24,890 nt of DNA from Alphaproteobacteria bacterium (lineage in GTDB: Bacteria > Pseudomonadota > Alphaproteobacteria > UBA3830): NCBI GenBank assembly GCA_025998735.1, contig BNWJ01000010.1, positions 1-24,890 on the forward strand, written 5' to 3'. The notes under the pieces are model-generated. The model was not told where the DNA came from, ran no database searches, and saw only the letters and a list, made by a program, of their open reading frames with translations. Position 1 is the stretch's first letter; each line of letters starts with the position of its first letter. This document shows positions 8,141 through 15,931 of the stretch, in pieces. The translations under genes and the position numbers were made by a program.

Positions 8141-8674
8141 ATGATAAAGCTAATTGCCACTGTTGATCAGAAATTCGGGATATCAAAAAATGCAGAAATT
8201 CCATGGAGATTTTCCGAAGATATGCGGTTCTTCCGCAAAAACACCGAAAATTGTGTGGTTGTTATGGGGAGGAAGACGTTCTTTTCCATTCCAAACGCTC
8301 CGCTAATCAATAGGATCAACTGTATTCTATCAAAAATGCCTGCGACATCTGCACCAATGGCTTCGTCTGCCATTGACATATATGCCGATTGTGGCTGCAA
8401 TAGAGTCGAGGTATATTCTGCGGTGAATGACATTGTGTGCAAATATATGGACTTTTGGGTTATCGGAGGATCAGAAATTTATGATTATTTTCTGAAAAAT
8501 CACCTGGTGGATTATGCACTTATCACTCAGGTGCATCGTGACCACAATGCCGATAAATTCATTGACGAATCTCTGTTGGCAGAATTTCAGAAAAAAACGC
8601 TGTTTGCTGCTGCAGATCCCACAGTTAGTTATACTATCTTCGAATATTTTCATGAACCCACTACTTTTGTCTGA
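8141..8674 (+). CDS. folA: Dihydrofolate reductase
   Basis: The 177-residue protein aligns with DHFR. It has an IPWRFSEDMRFF segment with the substrate-binding acid D27, VVMGRKTFFSIP for NADPH binding, and FWVIGGSEIYDYFL. It reduces dihydrofolate to tetrahydrofolate. A middle segment (about 66-95) is longer than in E. coli DHFR and contains the pair DCGCN. The ATG follows the folE stop without a gap, so translation is probably coupled. No thyA is present in the window. Confidence 0.93.
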   Translation: MIKLIATVDQKFGISKNAEIPWRFSEDMRFFRKNTENCVVVMGRKTFFSIPNAPLINRINCILSKMPATSAPMASSAIDIYADCGCNRVEVYSAVNDIVCKYMDFWVIGGSEIYDYFLKNHLVDYALITQVHRDHNADKFIDESLLAEFQKKTLFAAADPTVSYTIFEYFHEPTTFV

Positions 8675-8947
8675 AACTTTCTCTTGAGCAAGAACCATAT
8701 TCTCTTCAGTCGCATAAGCATGGACCATGTGCAAAATATGTTTTCATCATTAACCATATCGGCGCTGCCACAAGACGTTTTGCCATCAATTACTATTACG
8801 CCCATTCAACACGTGTGTATCAACGGCGATTGTCGGTGCATTATATGGAGTACTCATGACGGCAGGAGAATCTTTTTTATTCCTGTGACGCACATCCTCC
8901 TGAAGAAGTACAATAGCACATCGGGTGAGCATAGAAAAAACGTCGAA
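8675..8947 (+). other. Intergenic segment with a doubtful open frame
   Basis: A plus-strand frame is open from TTG 8684 to a stop at 8978-8980 (98 codons). It contains NGDCRCIIWSTHDGRRIFF, which reads like protein. However, there is no ribosome site at the TTG or at the internal ATG 8720, and its 3' end is the T-tract promoter region of the next gene. It may be a small hypothetical gene or a decayed one. I do not recognise it. Confidence 0.25.
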
Positions 8948-9005
8948 TTTTTTCTTGTTTTTTTCTTGTTTTTTTCTTGACTATTATCTCTTTTTGTTGT
9001 ATCAT
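8948..9005 (+). promoter_or_regulatory. Strong promoter with phased T-tracts
   Basis: The -35 TTGACT (8977-8982) and -10 TATCAT (9000-9005) have 17-bp spacing. Upstream, three T-tracts each ending in CTTG (8948-8957, 8958-8968, 8969-8979) repeat every 10-11 bp, one helical turn. Tracts phased like this are known to bend DNA and can stimulate promoters. The promoter serves the secreted-protein gene starting at 9036. Confidence 0.7.
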
Positions 9006-9035
9006 CTAGATATGTTTTTTTATAAGGAGAATGAA

Positions 9036-9425
9036 ATGAAAAAACTGATATATGGAGCTTGTGCAATGGCAATGGTGTCCGTTGTACTGAACGGAGATGT
9101 TGGGGCTCTGAGTGCGGCTGAAATGCGAGGGGCGAGAGCTGGGAGGGGGGAGGTAACCCAGCGGGCGGTGCGAATGCCGACAGTAGTGCCACCAGCACCG
9201 CCGGTAGTGCCGCCAGCGCCGCCGGTAGTGCCGCCAGCGCCGCCGGTAGTGCCGCCAGCGCCGCCGGTAGTGCCGCCAGCGCCGCCGGTAGTGCCGCCAG
9301 CGCCGCCAGCGCCGCCAGCAGTGCTTCCAGGACTAGCTGTAGTGCCGCCAGCACCGCTGATAGTGTTTCCAGGGCCAGCGGTAGTGCCTCCAGCAGCGCC
9401 GGTAGTGCTCCGGGACCCGCGGTAG
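9036..9425 (+). CDS. Secreted repeat protein, probably frameshifted
   Basis: The ATG at 9036 has AAGGAGA at 9024-9029. The first 27 or so residues are a signal peptide (starting MKKLIYGACAMAM, cleavage near ALS-A) nearly identical in pattern to that of the gene starting at 13127 (minus). In the current frame the mature part is Pro/Val/Ala-rich with six VVPPAPP units, and ends at TAG 9423-9425 (129 residues). A second reading is likely: the same repeat in another frame gives SAASAAG units. That frame joins the leader if one base was lost in the G-run at 9150-9158. After another single-base loss near 9411-9421 it joins an acidic Ser/Asp/Gly-rich segment. I therefore suspect a decayed gene, although a short Pro-rich secreted product is possible today. 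Confidence 0.5.
   Translation: MKKLIYGACAMAMVSVVLNGDVGALSAAEMRGARAGRGEVTQRAVRMPTVVPPAPPVVPPAPPVVPPAPPVVPPAPPVVPPAPPVVPPAPPAPPAVLPGLAVVPPAPLIVFPGPAVVPPAAPVVLRDPR
9183..9308 (+). repeat. Six tandem 21-bp repeats
   Basis: Each unit starts GTAGTG and has seven codons. Units two to five are identical, unit one differs at two bases and unit six in its last codon. Degenerate copies continue to about 9420. The units read VVPPAPP in one frame and SAASAAG in another. They have no spacers, so this is a coding minisatellite rather than a CRISPR array. Such repeats expand and contract by slippage. Confidence 0.85.
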
Positions 9426-10181
9426 TGCCGCCGGCAGGCTAGGTAGTGCTGCCAGCGACGCCGATAGTGCTACGGGGAAGAGCGGTAGTGACGCCGGCCG
9501 CGCGGGTGGAGCCACCGACACCGAGGGCATGGACGGAGATGGCTCGCTGGCCACGCCTAAGGTGCTCCGGGAGGGGCCCGGGGAGACAGACACGGGGTGG
9601 GACTGAACGTAACCGGGTTCTGGACCTTCTGAAGGGGAATAGCGGAGCTGATTCGTAATCCATCACCCGGACGTCTGCGGAACTGGCGAACTCCAAAATA
9701 GACACAGGGAATCTATCATCGAGAAGGTCCCCGCTAGCCGCCGGATGGCTGGCTGCACCGCTGCCTCAGTAGCCACCATTTTAGGAAAGCTGATTGCTGG
9801 TGGCAAAGAAAAGTCTGATGATATGTCTGGGTTTTTCAAAAGAATCGGCAAAGAAAGTTTGGTCTACGATGAAAGTTGGACCGCGCTTATAGAAAACGCT
9901 TTCGCTGAGCTGTGAGAATCTGGAAGCGTTCCTGCTGATTGAAATCCAATGTTGGGTGGCTGAAAATAGAGACTTCTAAGGTATTAGACCTATTGCATAA
10001 GCCGATTTTGGAGCCTGACGCTGAGGGGCTCGAGAAGACTTACAGAATAGGTCTATCATTTGCTTTTTCACAAAACTCTAATACATCCTACATATACTGC
10101 AGGCAGTTTTTCATTTTGCTTCATGTAAAAAACAAACATTATATCTCCTCTTCTTGTTCACGCAAAGATGCCTCACTGTAG
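9426..10181 (+). pseudogene. Frameshifted remnants of a secreted-protein gene
   Basis: Coherent protein-like segments follow each other on the plus strand in changing frames, all in the order expected for one gene. A Ser/Asp/Gly segment (to TGA 9604) includes SDAGRAGGATDTEG and LATPKVLREG. Next is RNRVLDLLKGNSGADS (to TAA 9656). Then a segment to TGA 9913 contains VATILGKLIAGG and GFFKRIGKESLVYDES. Next is ENLEAFLLIEIQCWVAENRD (from 9914). Last is SKVLDLLHKPILEPDAEGLE within the frame 9939-10181. No segment has its own ribosome site. I infer a gene that began at 9036 and was broken by several small indels. The family is unknown. From 10182 to 10393 I see nothing further. Confidence 0.5.
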
Positions 10182-10393
10182 AATCTTAACACCCCAGGAG
10201 TTTTGCAATGCTCTGATTTTTGAGTTGGTTTATAAGAGAAATGCACCGCGAGTCCCTCTCCACCAGGTACCATAATATCAGGAAAAGATAAAATTTCCGT
10301 TAATGGTTGAAAGTTTTTGTAATTTTAGCGATTTTTAACGCTTTTGTGGGAAAATGGTGCCTGATAGAAGAGATCCTGCGTGCATCTGGGAAT

Positions 10394-11095
10394 CTAAAAA
10401 CTCGATAATTTCAGGGTTTCTACAAACTGCTGGGGTGGCAAGCTGTAGAATTTCTTCAAATATTCCACCGGATTATCGGTTTCTTTTGGACTAATGTCTA
10501 CGGCAATCCGGCCTTCTTTCAGGAGTAATATTCTATCTGATATTTTTATGAGAAAATCCAAATCATGGGACGCAATTACCATTGTAACGCCCATATTCCG
10601 GACGGATTCCAGCAGAGTTACCACATCCATTGTCGTGGCAACGTCAAGTCCCGAGGTCGGTTCGTCGCACAGCAGAATATCCGGCTTTATCATGAGGCTT
10701 CGGGCCAGCGCCACACGTTGTTTTTGACCTCCGGATAGCTGTCTCTGATATGCATCAGCTTTGGATCCTATGCCGAGATTTTCCAGCATTTCCAGGGCAA
10801 GTTTTGCGGGGAGCGATGTCTTGTTTTTCAGAGCAGGAGCGTATGTCAGATTTTCCAGCACTGTCATGTGAGGAAAAAGCTGGAAGTCCTGAAACATAAA
10901 GCAAACTCTCCCATCGCATTTGATGGTACCGCTGTTCGGTTTGTCCAATTTCTGTATGCAGCGCAGCAGCGTGGATTTCCCTCCGCCAGACGGCCCGGCC
11001 AATCCGATAATGTTCGATTTTTCCACCGAAAAACTTACGTCATCCAGTACTGTTATTTCGTTAAATAGCTTGCGGACATTAGATACTTTTATCAT
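10394..11095 (-). CDS. Polar amino-acid ABC transporter, ATP-binding protein
   Basis: The 233-residue ATPase has Walker A GPSGGGKST (34-42), a Q-loop in MFQDFQLFP, the signature LSGGQ (120-124), Walker B ILLCDEPTSGLD with catalytic E145, and the H-loop SHD (H177). It is most like the GlnQ/HisP group that powers uptake of polar amino acids. The start is ATG 11095, with GGAG eight bases upstream. A GTG three codons earlier lacks a usable site. It overlaps the permease gene by 17 nt and is the last gene of a substrate-binding protein, permease, ATPase operon read leftward. Confidence 0.92.
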   Translation of the reverse strand: MIKVSNVRKLFNEITVLDDVSFSVEKSNIIGLAGPSGGGKSTLLRCIQKLDKPNSGTIKCDGRVCFMFQDFQLFPHMTVLENLTYAPALKNKTSLPAKLALEMLENLGIGSKADAYQRQLSGGQKQRVALARSLMIKPDILLCDEPTSGLDVATTMDVVTLLESVRNMGVTMVIASHDLDFLIKISDRILLLKEGRIAVDISPKETDNPVEYLKKFYSLPPQQFVETLKLSSF

Positions 11096-11726
11096 ATTTT
11101 TCACTCCGCTCGATCTTTCTTCCTATAAATTCAATGAACAGCACCAGGAGATAATAGTAGACTCCGGCGATGCACAACGGCGTGAAATACACAAATTGCT
11201 CGGCCGCAAGAAGCTGGGACTTTCGCATGATATCCTGACAGCCAATCATCGATATGATGGCCGTTTCCTTCAGCAGCGCAATTATTTCGCCCACCATAGC
11301 TGGCAGAACGTTTCTCACCACCTGCGGAAGTATGATATCCTTCCACATGTGCGAGGTCGGTATTCCAAGCGTTTGCGCCGCTTCAAATTGCCCTTTGGGA
11401 ATGCTTTCTATACCGGCCCGAAGAATTTCCGCCACATAGGCAGAGCTATTCAGACCAAAAGAGATAATTCCAGCGGCAATAGCGGTGAGCTTGATTCCGA
11501 AAATACCAGGAACCGCAAAGTATATGAGCCCCAACTGCAGAATTAGCGGAGTTCCTCTGATTATTGATACCATTCCATTTATCAAAGACCTACAGGTGCC
11601 TCGATACCTAAGAATCGACATCAGCAACCCACCGACGATTCCAATACATATGGCACCGACAAGTAATTGTAAAGTAACAAGCACGCCGGTCCCAACGTAG
11701 ACGATATCAGAGACTATTCTTTCCAA
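11079..11726 (-). CDS. Polar amino-acid ABC transporter, permease
   Basis: The 215-residue inner-membrane protein is of the HisM/GlnP class. It has several hydrophobic segments (about 13-38, 62-98, 140-160, 185-203) and the cytoplasmic EAA loop GQFEAAQTLGIP...ILPQ that docks on the ATPase. The start is TTG at 11726, preceded by AAGGTG four bases away. It lies ten bases after the stop of the binding-protein gene and overlaps the ATPase gene. A single permease gene suggests a homodimeric channel. Confidence 0.9.
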   Translation of the reverse strand: MERIVSDIVYVGTGVLVTLQLLVGAICIGIVGGLLMSILRYRGTCRSLINGMVSIIRGTPLILQLGLIYFAVPGIFGIKLTAIAAGIISFGLNSSAYVAEILRAGIESIPKGQFEAAQTLGIPTSHMWKDIILPQVVRNVLPAMVGEIIALLKETAIISMIGCQDIMRKSQLLAAEQFVYFTPLCIAGVYYYLLVLFIEFIGRKIERSEKYDKSI

Positions 11727-11736
11727 GTTTCACCTT

Positions 11737-12465
11737 CTACAGCTGCCACTTCGCCTTTAATTTTTCCAAGTCGCCATTTTTCTCAAACTTTTTAATAGCG
11801 GCATTTGCGCCGTCCTTAAGTGGAGATTGCTTTTTGAATGCAATTGCATACCCCTCGTCCGTTTGGGCGACTACACTATAGGATAGCCCAGGATTATTGG
11901 CGCAGAACGCCTTGGCCTGCACAGTGTCCACGACGACGCAATCTATTTGGTCGGCTTTCAGGGCTTCTATCATTTCCGGATTTTTGTCCATTAATATCAA
12001 ATTAGCGTCGGAAGCCTGCTTCTTTACCCATAATTCCATCGTTGTTCCCAATTGACACGCCACATTTACACCTTTAGATAACGCACCGGTGGTCGCGTAC
12101 GGCTCTTTTTTGTTGTATACAGTAGCAAGACTCTCGGCGTAGTAGCATTTCGAGAGATCGTAGTTTTTCCTGCGCTCCGGAGTGGATGTAACTGTTGATA
12201 TAACAGCCTGTATCGAATCTCCATTAAGAGCGACCAGTGCGGCATTGAAGCCCATGTCTTCAAATTCCGCCTTTTTCCCCATCTCGCTCGCCACCATATG
12301 AGCAAGATCCACGTCAAATCCTTTGAGCTCTCCGTTTTCGTAGTACTCAAACGGCGGATAATCCGCTGATAATCCAAACTTTATTACATCGCTGGATTTT
12401 TCGTCCTTGCATCCAGAAAGCAAAAGCATTACGCCAGACAGTATTGCACATATTTTCCAATTCAT
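11737..12465 (-). CDS. Amino-acid ABC transporter substrate-binding lipoprotein
   Basis: The 242-residue product is a family 3 extracellular solute-binding protein, with the ligand-site region GLSADYPPFEYYENG, then GFDVDLAHMVA, and TSTPERRKNYDLSKCYYAES. The N-terminus has a signal peptide ending LLLSGC, so it is predicted to be a lipoprotein; many Gram-negative homologues are soluble. GAGGAG (12472-12477) lies six bases before ATG 12465, which decides the start against a longer upstream frame. The ATG overlaps, as ATGA, the end of a long open frame from the upstream secreted-protein gene. Substrate not assignable beyond polar amino acids. Confidence 0.9.
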   Translation of the reverse strand: MNWKICAILSGVMLLLSGCKDEKSSDVIKFGLSADYPPFEYYENGELKGFDVDLAHMVASEMGKKAEFEDMGFNAALVALNGDSIQAVISTVTSTPERRKNYDLSKCYYAESLATVYNKKEPYATTGALSKGVNVACQLGTTMELWVKKQASDANLILMDKNPEMIEALKADQIDCVVVDTVQAKAFCANNPGLSYSVVAQTDEGYAIAFKKQSPLKDGANAAIKKFEKNGDLEKLKAKWQL

Positions 12466-12725
12466 ACCACACTCCTCTTTGGTGTCACAGGTTCCATCGC
12501 ACATATTCCCATTTCTGCCAAGATTATGCAACAAAGCATGCGATAATTATCATGGCTACCGTCGAAAAAGTTGGACGTTTCACGGTTCAAGCCCCTGTGA
12601 TTCCAGTTAATACACCATTCCGAAAGGCTAGCGTATTTGTACTCAGACTCACAGGGGACCTGCTTGGCCGTAGCATTCGGCGGGGCGCAAGCGCTCCGTG
12701 TGTACCCACCTTCCGCGCAATCATC
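12462..12725 (-). pseudogene. In-frame continuation of the secreted-protein gene beyond an internal TGA
   Basis: After the TGA at 12728-12726 the same frame stays open for 87 more codons to TGA 12464-12462. It is rich in Cys and Trp (for example YASLSEWCINWNHRG, NFFDGSHDNYRML). Its stop overlaps the ATG of the binding-protein gene. This may be the original C-terminal part of the gene starting at 13127. The segment also contains a 9-bp inverted repeat (12592-12600 with 12649-12657) and an 8-bp GC-rich hairpin (12681-12698), so an inserted repeat element is an alternative. I do not recognise the protein. Confidence 0.4.
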
Positions 12726-13127
12726 TCACGGCACAAAGGAGACGCCTCTTGCTATCATATAACCGAGCGCTGCAAGCAGCACATCAACAAGCGTGTCGGC
12801 AGCGTGCTCAGCATCTTTCGCTTTTTCTTGATAGTAGTTTCCATAGCAATCAAGAAAGTCACTATAGGGGTCATTTCTGCAACCCTCCTTGTCTTCCTCT
12901 TGGATTTCAATACTGATTCGTGTGTGCCCGACATAACGTGCAATATCCTCAAGGCGTTTCACAAAACACTCCCTGTATTCTCCATGCACCTTATTACCTT
13001 TAATACTTGTCCCCAAAACTAAAACTTCCGTCCCAACCGACGCAGGATTAGCCGAAAGAGAGCTCACATCGAACAGCGTAACTGACGCCAATGCCAGTGC
13101 GCAAGTGCCATATATCAGGTTTTTCAC
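12726..13127 (-). CDS. Small secreted protein of unknown function
   Basis: The 133-residue product starts at GTG 13127, because an in-frame stop lies just upstream. Its ribosome site is weak (ACAAG). The leader MKNLIYGTCALALASV...SLSA closely matches that of the gene at 9036 and predicts Sec export. The mature part has charged helices (QEEDKEGCRNDPYSDFLDCY) and three Cys, then a hydrophobic C-terminal stretch DTLVDVLLAALGYMIA. The promoter is near-perfect (see 13151-13179). The frame continues past its TGA, so the present protein may be truncated. No known family is recognised. Confidence 0.6.
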   Translation of the reverse strand: MKNLIYGTCALALASVTLFDVSSLSANPASVGTEVLVLGTSIKGNKVHGEYRECFVKRLEDIARYVGHTRISIEIQEEDKEGCRNDPYSDFLDCYGNYYQEKAKDAEHAADTLVDVLLAALGYMIARGVSFVP

Positions 13128-13150
13128 CTTGTATCATCAAACCCATTTTG

Positions 13151-13179
13151 ATAATAGCAAAGCAAGAGAGATTTGTCAA
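13151..13179 (-). promoter_or_regulatory. Near-consensus sigma-70-type promoter
   Basis: Read on the minus strand, TTGACA (13179-13174) and TATTAT (13156-13151) are 17 bp apart. It points at the secreted-protein gene starting at 13127, giving a leader of roughly 20 nt. Confidence 0.75.
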
Positions 13180-13347
13180 GTGTTTTTTGAAAAATTATGT
13201 GATTATTTTTTGATCATTGTGATGTTGCGGCGTTTGCCCTCAATAAAAGCGATATGCTGAAAAAACAAGACGAAACGGATTTTCTCGATTCCGCTGTCTT
13301 TTCCAAAAGTTCAACTTATTTTTAAACAGATCCTGAGTGCCACACAG

Positions 13348-14613
13348 CTAAATGCTCGCGTCTTCTGTCTTTTCGGATTCGGTGTTTTGATCTTTGCCTA
13401 TGGTTATGATGAATTCAGCAAATTCTCCTTCTATGGAATTAACGGAAATCGTGCAATTGTGATTGATGGCAACTTCGCTGGCGGTTGATAATCCTAGTCC
13501 GGGTCCAGTACCTGCCGGTTTTGTAGTGAAAAACGGTTCAAATATCTTTTGTTGTATGTCTTCTTTTATTCCAGATCCATTGTCAAAGACTTTGATTTCC
13601 ACGGATTCTCCTGTATCTTTGGTCACTATACATATGTTCGCGTCAGAAACGTCTTCGAATTTATGTATCACAGAATACATGGCGTTATCCAATATATTGT
13701 ATATCATTTTGCTAATAGCCTGTGTTGAAACAGGAATTAGAGGAACATCCTCCAGATTTGTTTCTACAAGTGGTGGATTTGTAATGCCGTTCGTTCGATA
13801 AGAAGCCAGCAACATTCCAATTGTCTGCGTAATAATCTTGTTGATGGACGAAGGATGCTTTTTCCCGTCCGATGCGCTGGATTGCGTCAGCATGAACCGG
13901 AGTATTTGATCTGCGTTACGTCCGTACTCGGTTATTTTTCGCACATTGGACTGGAATTTGTTGAGGTTCTTCGACAAGTATTCATAGATTGTTGGCTCGA
14001 TTTTCTCTTTATCACTTTCCAATTTCCCATCGATTTCACCGCAGGTTTCCGCGCTTACTTCCGCAAAATTAATCACAAAATGCAGAGGATTCTTCAATTC
14101 CTGAGAAATCGAGCTCACTAGCACACCTATGGACGCCATTTTTTCTTGAGCAACGATTTGTTTCTTCCCATGTTCGATTTGAGCGAGATAGGCAATTTCT
14201 TTGTCGTAGGCTTCTTTTCTGGCGACGCAGTTGGATAATCTGGCTCTTAGCAAAGTTTGATTGAGTGGCTTAACCATGTAATCATCGGCTCCGGCTTCGA
14301 TGCAGCGCACGATGAGTTCAACGTCACTGTCGCTCGATATCATTATGATTGGAACGTTCTGGTAGTTGCTTTTCAATTGCGCCAGGAAATCGTAGCTGCT
14401 GTTTCCGTTAATAAACATGTTGAGAAAAATTACATCGATGGGCACTTTTGATAGGACAACGCGAGCACGCTCCTCGTTTTCGGCGGCGATAACTTCGTAT
14501 CCATATATTGAGAGACGCCGTTTTAATAACGCTCGCGCGTTTTGGGAGTCATCGATTATGAGAACTTTTGCTGGTTTTTGAACAAAAATTGCATCGGTCG
14601 CTAATTCAGACAT
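13348..14613 (-). CDS. Receiver-histidine kinase hybrid lacking both phospho-acceptor residues
   Basis: The 421-residue protein starts at ATG 14613, with GGAAGG nine bases upstream. The N-terminal receiver (about 15-130) keeps the acidic pair D21/D22, the Ser pair in MISSD and K115 in VKP. At the phospho-acceptor site it reads VIFLNMF, so Asn65 replaces Asp. A coiled linker leads to a DHp segment GVLVSSISQELKNPLHFV in which Gln171 takes the place of the phosphorylated His. The ATPase lobe looks intact: N box ILDNAMYS, G1 FDNGSGI, F box FEPFFTT, G2 GPGLGLS. No membrane segment is seen. It is orphan. By analogy with DivL-type pseudo-kinases it may act as an allosteric or binding partner rather than a phosphotransfer enzyme. 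Confidence 0.85.
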   Translation of the reverse strand: MSELATDAIFVQKPAKVLIIDDSQNARALLKRRLSIYGYEVIAAENEERARVVLSKVPIDVIFLNMFINGNSSYDFLAQLKSNYQNVPIIMISSDSDVELIVRCIEAGADDYMVKPLNQTLLRARLSNCVARKEAYDKEIAYLAQIEHGKKQIVAQEKMASIGVLVSSISQELKNPLHFVINFAEVSAETCGEIDGKLESDKEKIEPTIYEYLSKNLNKFQSNVRKITEYGRNADQILRFMLTQSSASDGKKHPSSINKIITQTIGMLLASYRTNGITNPPLVETNLEDVPLIPVSTQAISKMIYNILDNAMYSVIHKFEDVSDANICIVTKDTGESVEIKVFDNGSGIKEDIQQKIFEPFFTTKPAGTGPGLGLSTASEVAINHNCTISVNSIEGEFAEFIITIGKDQNTESEKTEDASI

Positions 14614-14848
14614 TTCGATTAACCTTCCTATACTATCTGATGTTATAGCAATATTATTAAAAATTATTTTAAATCTGCGAACGAAGACTTGACGTGATCC
14701 GAACAAAAACTAATTTTCTAACGGTCTTTCCAGAAAAATGTGGTATGGTGTATCAATGCTAGCGGAAGAATGGTCATTGGTAAATGCACGAAGTTGTCAA
14801 TCGAAAAAATAAAGGATTTTACAGAAATAACTTGGTAATATAAGCCTC

Positions 14849-15931
14849 ATGATTTTAATAAATGCTTCCAAATCCATCGATCTATTTCTGGAGAAGCTTG
14901 CGTCGGATATCCGTGAAGCTAACGATGGTGATGATTTTATAGCAGTGGATACAGAGTTTATTCGGGAAAACCTTGAAACTCCTCTGTTGTGTCTGGTGCA
15001 GATCGCAACTTCCAATACTGTTTTTATAATTGATCCGGTGAAGGTAGATCTTTCGTTTTTAAAGCCGATATTCGAAGACGAGAAGCTATTGAAAGTCTTT
15101 CATGCTTGCTCTCAGGATATTGAGATATTGGGGATTTACGGAATAAATGTGACCAATCTTTACGATACGCAGCTCTATGAAATGCTGCTGAGCACTAGTG
15201 ACAGAATTAGCTATCAGGACATTGTAAAAAAATATCTCGATAAAACTCTAGACAAAAATTGTTCCACCAGCAATTGGTTGAATCGTCCTCTGAGCAAAAA
15301 GCAATTGCTCTATTCCGAGGAAGATGTTCTACATCTGAGAGACGTTTATAAAGAGCAGTTGGCATCACTAAAAAAAATAAATCGCCACAATTGGCTTCGG
15401 GATGAGATGTCAGCGTTTTGCGAAAAAAATGCCCCATCCACTCCTCCGTCAGACGACAAAAAAGCTCAATTATTCAATCAATTGTCCGAATGGAGAAGCA
15501 ATAAGGCCATTGAATATAATGTCGATGTCCAATCCATCGCCAGAAATTCACTGCTCAATGACATATGCCGAAAGGGAGTGTCTTTTGTGAGAAGCATGCG
15601 GAATTCTCGATGGATGATGAGTAATACTCGGAAAGAATTTCTGAAATTCGCCGAGCAGTTGACAGAAAATATGGAAATCGTAAAGAAGCCCCCCGTTAGA
15701 AATCTTTCTGTGTACTTGCTGAGGGTAATCCTGGAAATAAAATCCGTCGAAAGCAACATATCGCCATCTATTATTGCCACAACCAGCGAACTGGAAAAAC
15801 TATCCGATGGAAACTATGACGTGAAGTGTCTGCACGGATGGAGGATGGAAATTTTTGGAAATTACGCGTTGTCTTTTCTCCGGGGAGAGCTATCGATGTC
15901 CATAAAAGATTCGAAGGTGGTTTTGGAATGA
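14849..15931 (+). CDS. rnd: Ribonuclease D
   Basis: The 360-residue protein is a DEDDy exonuclease. It has AVDTEF (D34, E36), HACSQDIEIL (D90) and YSEEDVLHL (Y155, D159). An HRDC domain follows (about 205-285), and a second, more divergent one probably fills the C-terminus. RNase D trims 3' ends of tRNA precursors and other stable RNAs. The ribosome site before ATG 14849 is poor. The last codons overlap tsaB by ATGA, so the two are translationally coupled. Confidence 0.93.
   Translation: MILINASKSIDLFLEKLASDIREANDGDDFIAVDTEFIRENLETPLLCLVQIATSNTVFIIDPVKVDLSFLKPIFEDEKLLKVFHACSQDIEILGIYGINVTNLYDTQLYEMLLSTSDRISYQDIVKKYLDKTLDKNCSTSNWLNRPLSKKQLLYSEEDVLHLRDVYKEQLASLKKINRHNWLRDEMSAFCEKNAPSTPPSDDKKAQLFNQLSEWRSNKAIEYNVDVQSIARNSLLNDICRKGVSFVRSMRNSRWMMSNTRKEFLKFAEQLTENMEIVKKPPVRNLSVYLLRVILEIKSVESNISPSIIATTSELEKLSDGNYDVKCLHGWRMEIFGNYALSFLRGELSMSIKDSKVVLE

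Noticed and set aside
9183..9420. Regular short repeats that might be taken for a CRISPR array
   Set aside because: The 21-bp units are directly abutting with no spacers, stay in codon phase and lie inside a coding frame with its own start and ribosome site.
9914..10060. Resemblance of ENLEAFLLIE and following residues to an RGS domain
   Set aside because: Only a few residues match, they are spread over shifted frames, and the rest of the RGS pattern is absent. The similarity is too weak to claim.
10242..10264. tRNA-3'-end-like string (GCGAGTCCCTCTCCACCA)
   Set aside because: No T-arm stem pairs around it and no anticodon or acceptor partner was found upstream, so it is not a tRNA. An old tRNA fragment cannot be excluded.
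12542..12551. GATAATTATC palindrome as a Fur-like operator
   Set aside because: It is much shorter than a Fur box, lies inside a long open frame and is about 75 bp upstream of the transporter start without a recognisable promoter.
12444..13022. 192-codon plus-strand frame
   Set aside because: It runs antisense to the secreted-protein frame and the binding-protein 5' end, has no ribosome site and no signal. The opposite strand has the better gene evidence.
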